DNA from: an uncultured Eubacteriales bacterium
GTDB taxonomy: Bacteria > Bacillota > Clostridia > Oscillospirales > Oscillospiraceae
Assembly: GCA_900555795.1 (NCBI GenBank)
Contig: USMP01000124.1
Coordinates: 1 to 5,098 of the forward strand
Length of the DNA stretch: 5,098 nt
Direction of reading: 5' to 3'
Shown here: piece by piece, positions 4,306 through 5,098 of the stretch
Layout: every line of letters starts with the position of its first letter
Position numbering within the stretch: position 1 is the first letter of the stretch
Notes under the pieces: generated by a model
Seen by the model: only the letters and a program-made list of their open reading frames with translations
Databases searched by the model: none
Told to the model about the DNA's origin: nothing
Program-made: the position numbers and the translations under genes

Positions 4306-5098
4306 ATGAAGCGAGTGATTCTCTGCCCCAACCCATATCGGGACAAGGGGCTGAGCGCGGCCAAGGAGGCGGATGCCATTTTGCGCCGCTCCGGGCTGGA
4401 GACGGTGTTCTGCCTGCCCTTCAAGCCGGAGGGCGGGGAGCAGCAGTTCGGCGTGGTATGCCGCCCCCTCCAGCAGGAACTGCGCGGCGCCAGCGTAGTG
4501 GTGGCCTTTGGCGGGGATGGGACGATTCTTCACCTGGCCCGGGCCGCCTCCCTGCGTGGGGTGCCCCTGCTGGGGGTAAACCTGGGCAGCCTGGGCTTTA
4601 TGTCCGAGGTGGAGGTGGGTGAGATGCACCTGCTGCAGAACCTGGCAGCGGGCAAGTTCTGCCGGGAGAAGCGGATGATGCTGGATGTGTCGGTGGTGCG
4701 GGAGGGCCGCACGGTGTACACCAACAGCGGCCTGAACGACGCGGTGGTCAGCAAGGGTGCTGTAGCCCGGGTGGTCCGGCTCCAGGTGACAACGGGGACA
4801 GAGTCGCTGGGCACCTTCGCCGGGGACGGCGTGGTGGTGGCCACTCCCACCGGTTCCACTGGCTACTCCCTCTCTGCCGGCGGCCCCATTGTGGAGCCGA
4901 CGGCGCAGAACTTTGTCATCAGCCCGGTGTGCGCCCACACGGTGTTCTCCAAGTCCTTTGTGCTCTCTGCCGCCGGTACCGTGACCATCTCTCCGGCGGA
5001 TCAGGGGCGCAAGCAGCTGTATTTGTCGGTGGATGGGGGCAAGGCCTTTTCCCTGCGGCCCGGGGATCAGGTGCGGGTGTGCCGGTCACGGTATGAGA
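4306..5098 (+). CDS. nadK: NAD kinase (partial, 3' end beyond the window)
   Basis: NAD kinase (PpnK) phosphorylates NAD to NADP using ATP or polyphosphate in the cytosol, and sets the NADP(H) pool needed for reductive biosynthesis, including the reductase steps of the MEP pathway. The first 264 residues are present with no stop before the window ends; the family is usually about 270-300 residues, so only a short tail is missing. The hallmark GGDG is at 69-72 (AFGGDGTIL), followed by NLGSLGF (92-98). The NAD-binding region has LND (143-145), where most family members have Asn-Glu. The glycine-rich signature runs from about 173 to 194 and includes ATPTGSTGYSLSAGGP. SVDGG is at 241-245. It lies 13 bp after tlyA and is surely in the same transcript. 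In related Firmicutes argR and recN often follow, but they are not visible here. Confidence 0.95.
   Translation, partial: MKRVILCPNPYRDKGLSAAKEADAILRRSGLETVFCLPFKPEGGEQQFGVVCRPLQQELRGASVVVAFGGDGTILHLARAASLRGVPLLGVNLGSLGFMSEVEVGEMHLLQNLAAGKFCREKRMMLDVSVVREGRTVYTNSGLNDAVVSKGAVARVVRLQVTTGTESLGTFAGDGVVVATPTGSTGYSLSAGGPIVEPTAQNFVISPVCAHTVFSKSFVLSAAGTVTISPADQGRKQLYLSVDGGKAFSLRPGDQVRVCRSRYE

Noticed and set aside
4144..4938. A 264-codon minus-strand reading frame opposite tlyA and nadK
   Set aside because: Antisense shadow: His/Gln-rich, no motifs, overlaps two well-supported genes.
1..5098. CRISPR arrays, insertion sequences, phage or integrative elements
   Set aside because: No direct-repeat arrays, transposase, integrase or terminal repeats seen; the tRNA 3' end is intact and is followed by its terminator, with no sign of an attachment site within the window.

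Overview
The window looks like chromosomal DNA of a moderately GC-rich Clostridia-type Firmicute, possibly Oscillospiraceae-like. That guess rests on the GC-rich coding style, the strong GA-rich Shine-Dalgarno sequences, the TTG starts, the CCA-encoding tRNA and the gene order; no species can be assigned. All real genes lie on the + strand.

Layout: (1) 1-51 is the 3' end of a tRNA-Ala(GGC) gene, followed at once by a U-tract terminator hairpin. (2) 86-251 is an AT-rich regulatory spacer with several inverted repeats and a strong extended -10 promoter (TTGAAT, 17 nt, TGC-TATACT). (3) 252-902 has no protein gene but is dense in RNA structure. Its two ends pair in a 12-bp stem (253-264 with 889-901), which starts where the promoter predicts transcription to start. 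I identify it as an OLE (Ornate Large Extremophilic) RNA. (4) 915-958 is a hairpin that could end the RNA or partly attenuate readthrough. (5) 1049-1615 encodes a small, basic, four-helix membrane protein with the motifs expected of OapA, the membrane partner of OLE RNA. (6) It is followed by dxs (DXP synthase), tlyA (S4-domain rRNA 2'-O-methyltransferase) and nadK (NAD kinase, cut by the window end).

How the parts fit: OLE RNA followed by oapA, dxs, tlyA and nadK is a known OLE neighbourhood in Firmicutes, so synteny, the OapA protein and the RNA fold support one another. In studied species OLE RNA and OapA form a membrane ribonucleoprotein complex linked to tolerance of short-chain alcohols, Mg2+ and cold. 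The downstream genes are tightly packed (dxs and tlyA overlap by 4 bp; tlyA and nadK are 13 bp apart) and are probably co-transcribed with oapA. Dxs supplies the first step of non-mevalonate isoprenoid synthesis and NadK supplies NADP.

The most interesting part is the 650-nt RNA and its control region. Here OLE appears to start its own transcription unit behind a tRNA terminator, instead of lying directly behind ispA. The RNA class is already described; what may be new is its occurrence and regulation in this lineage.
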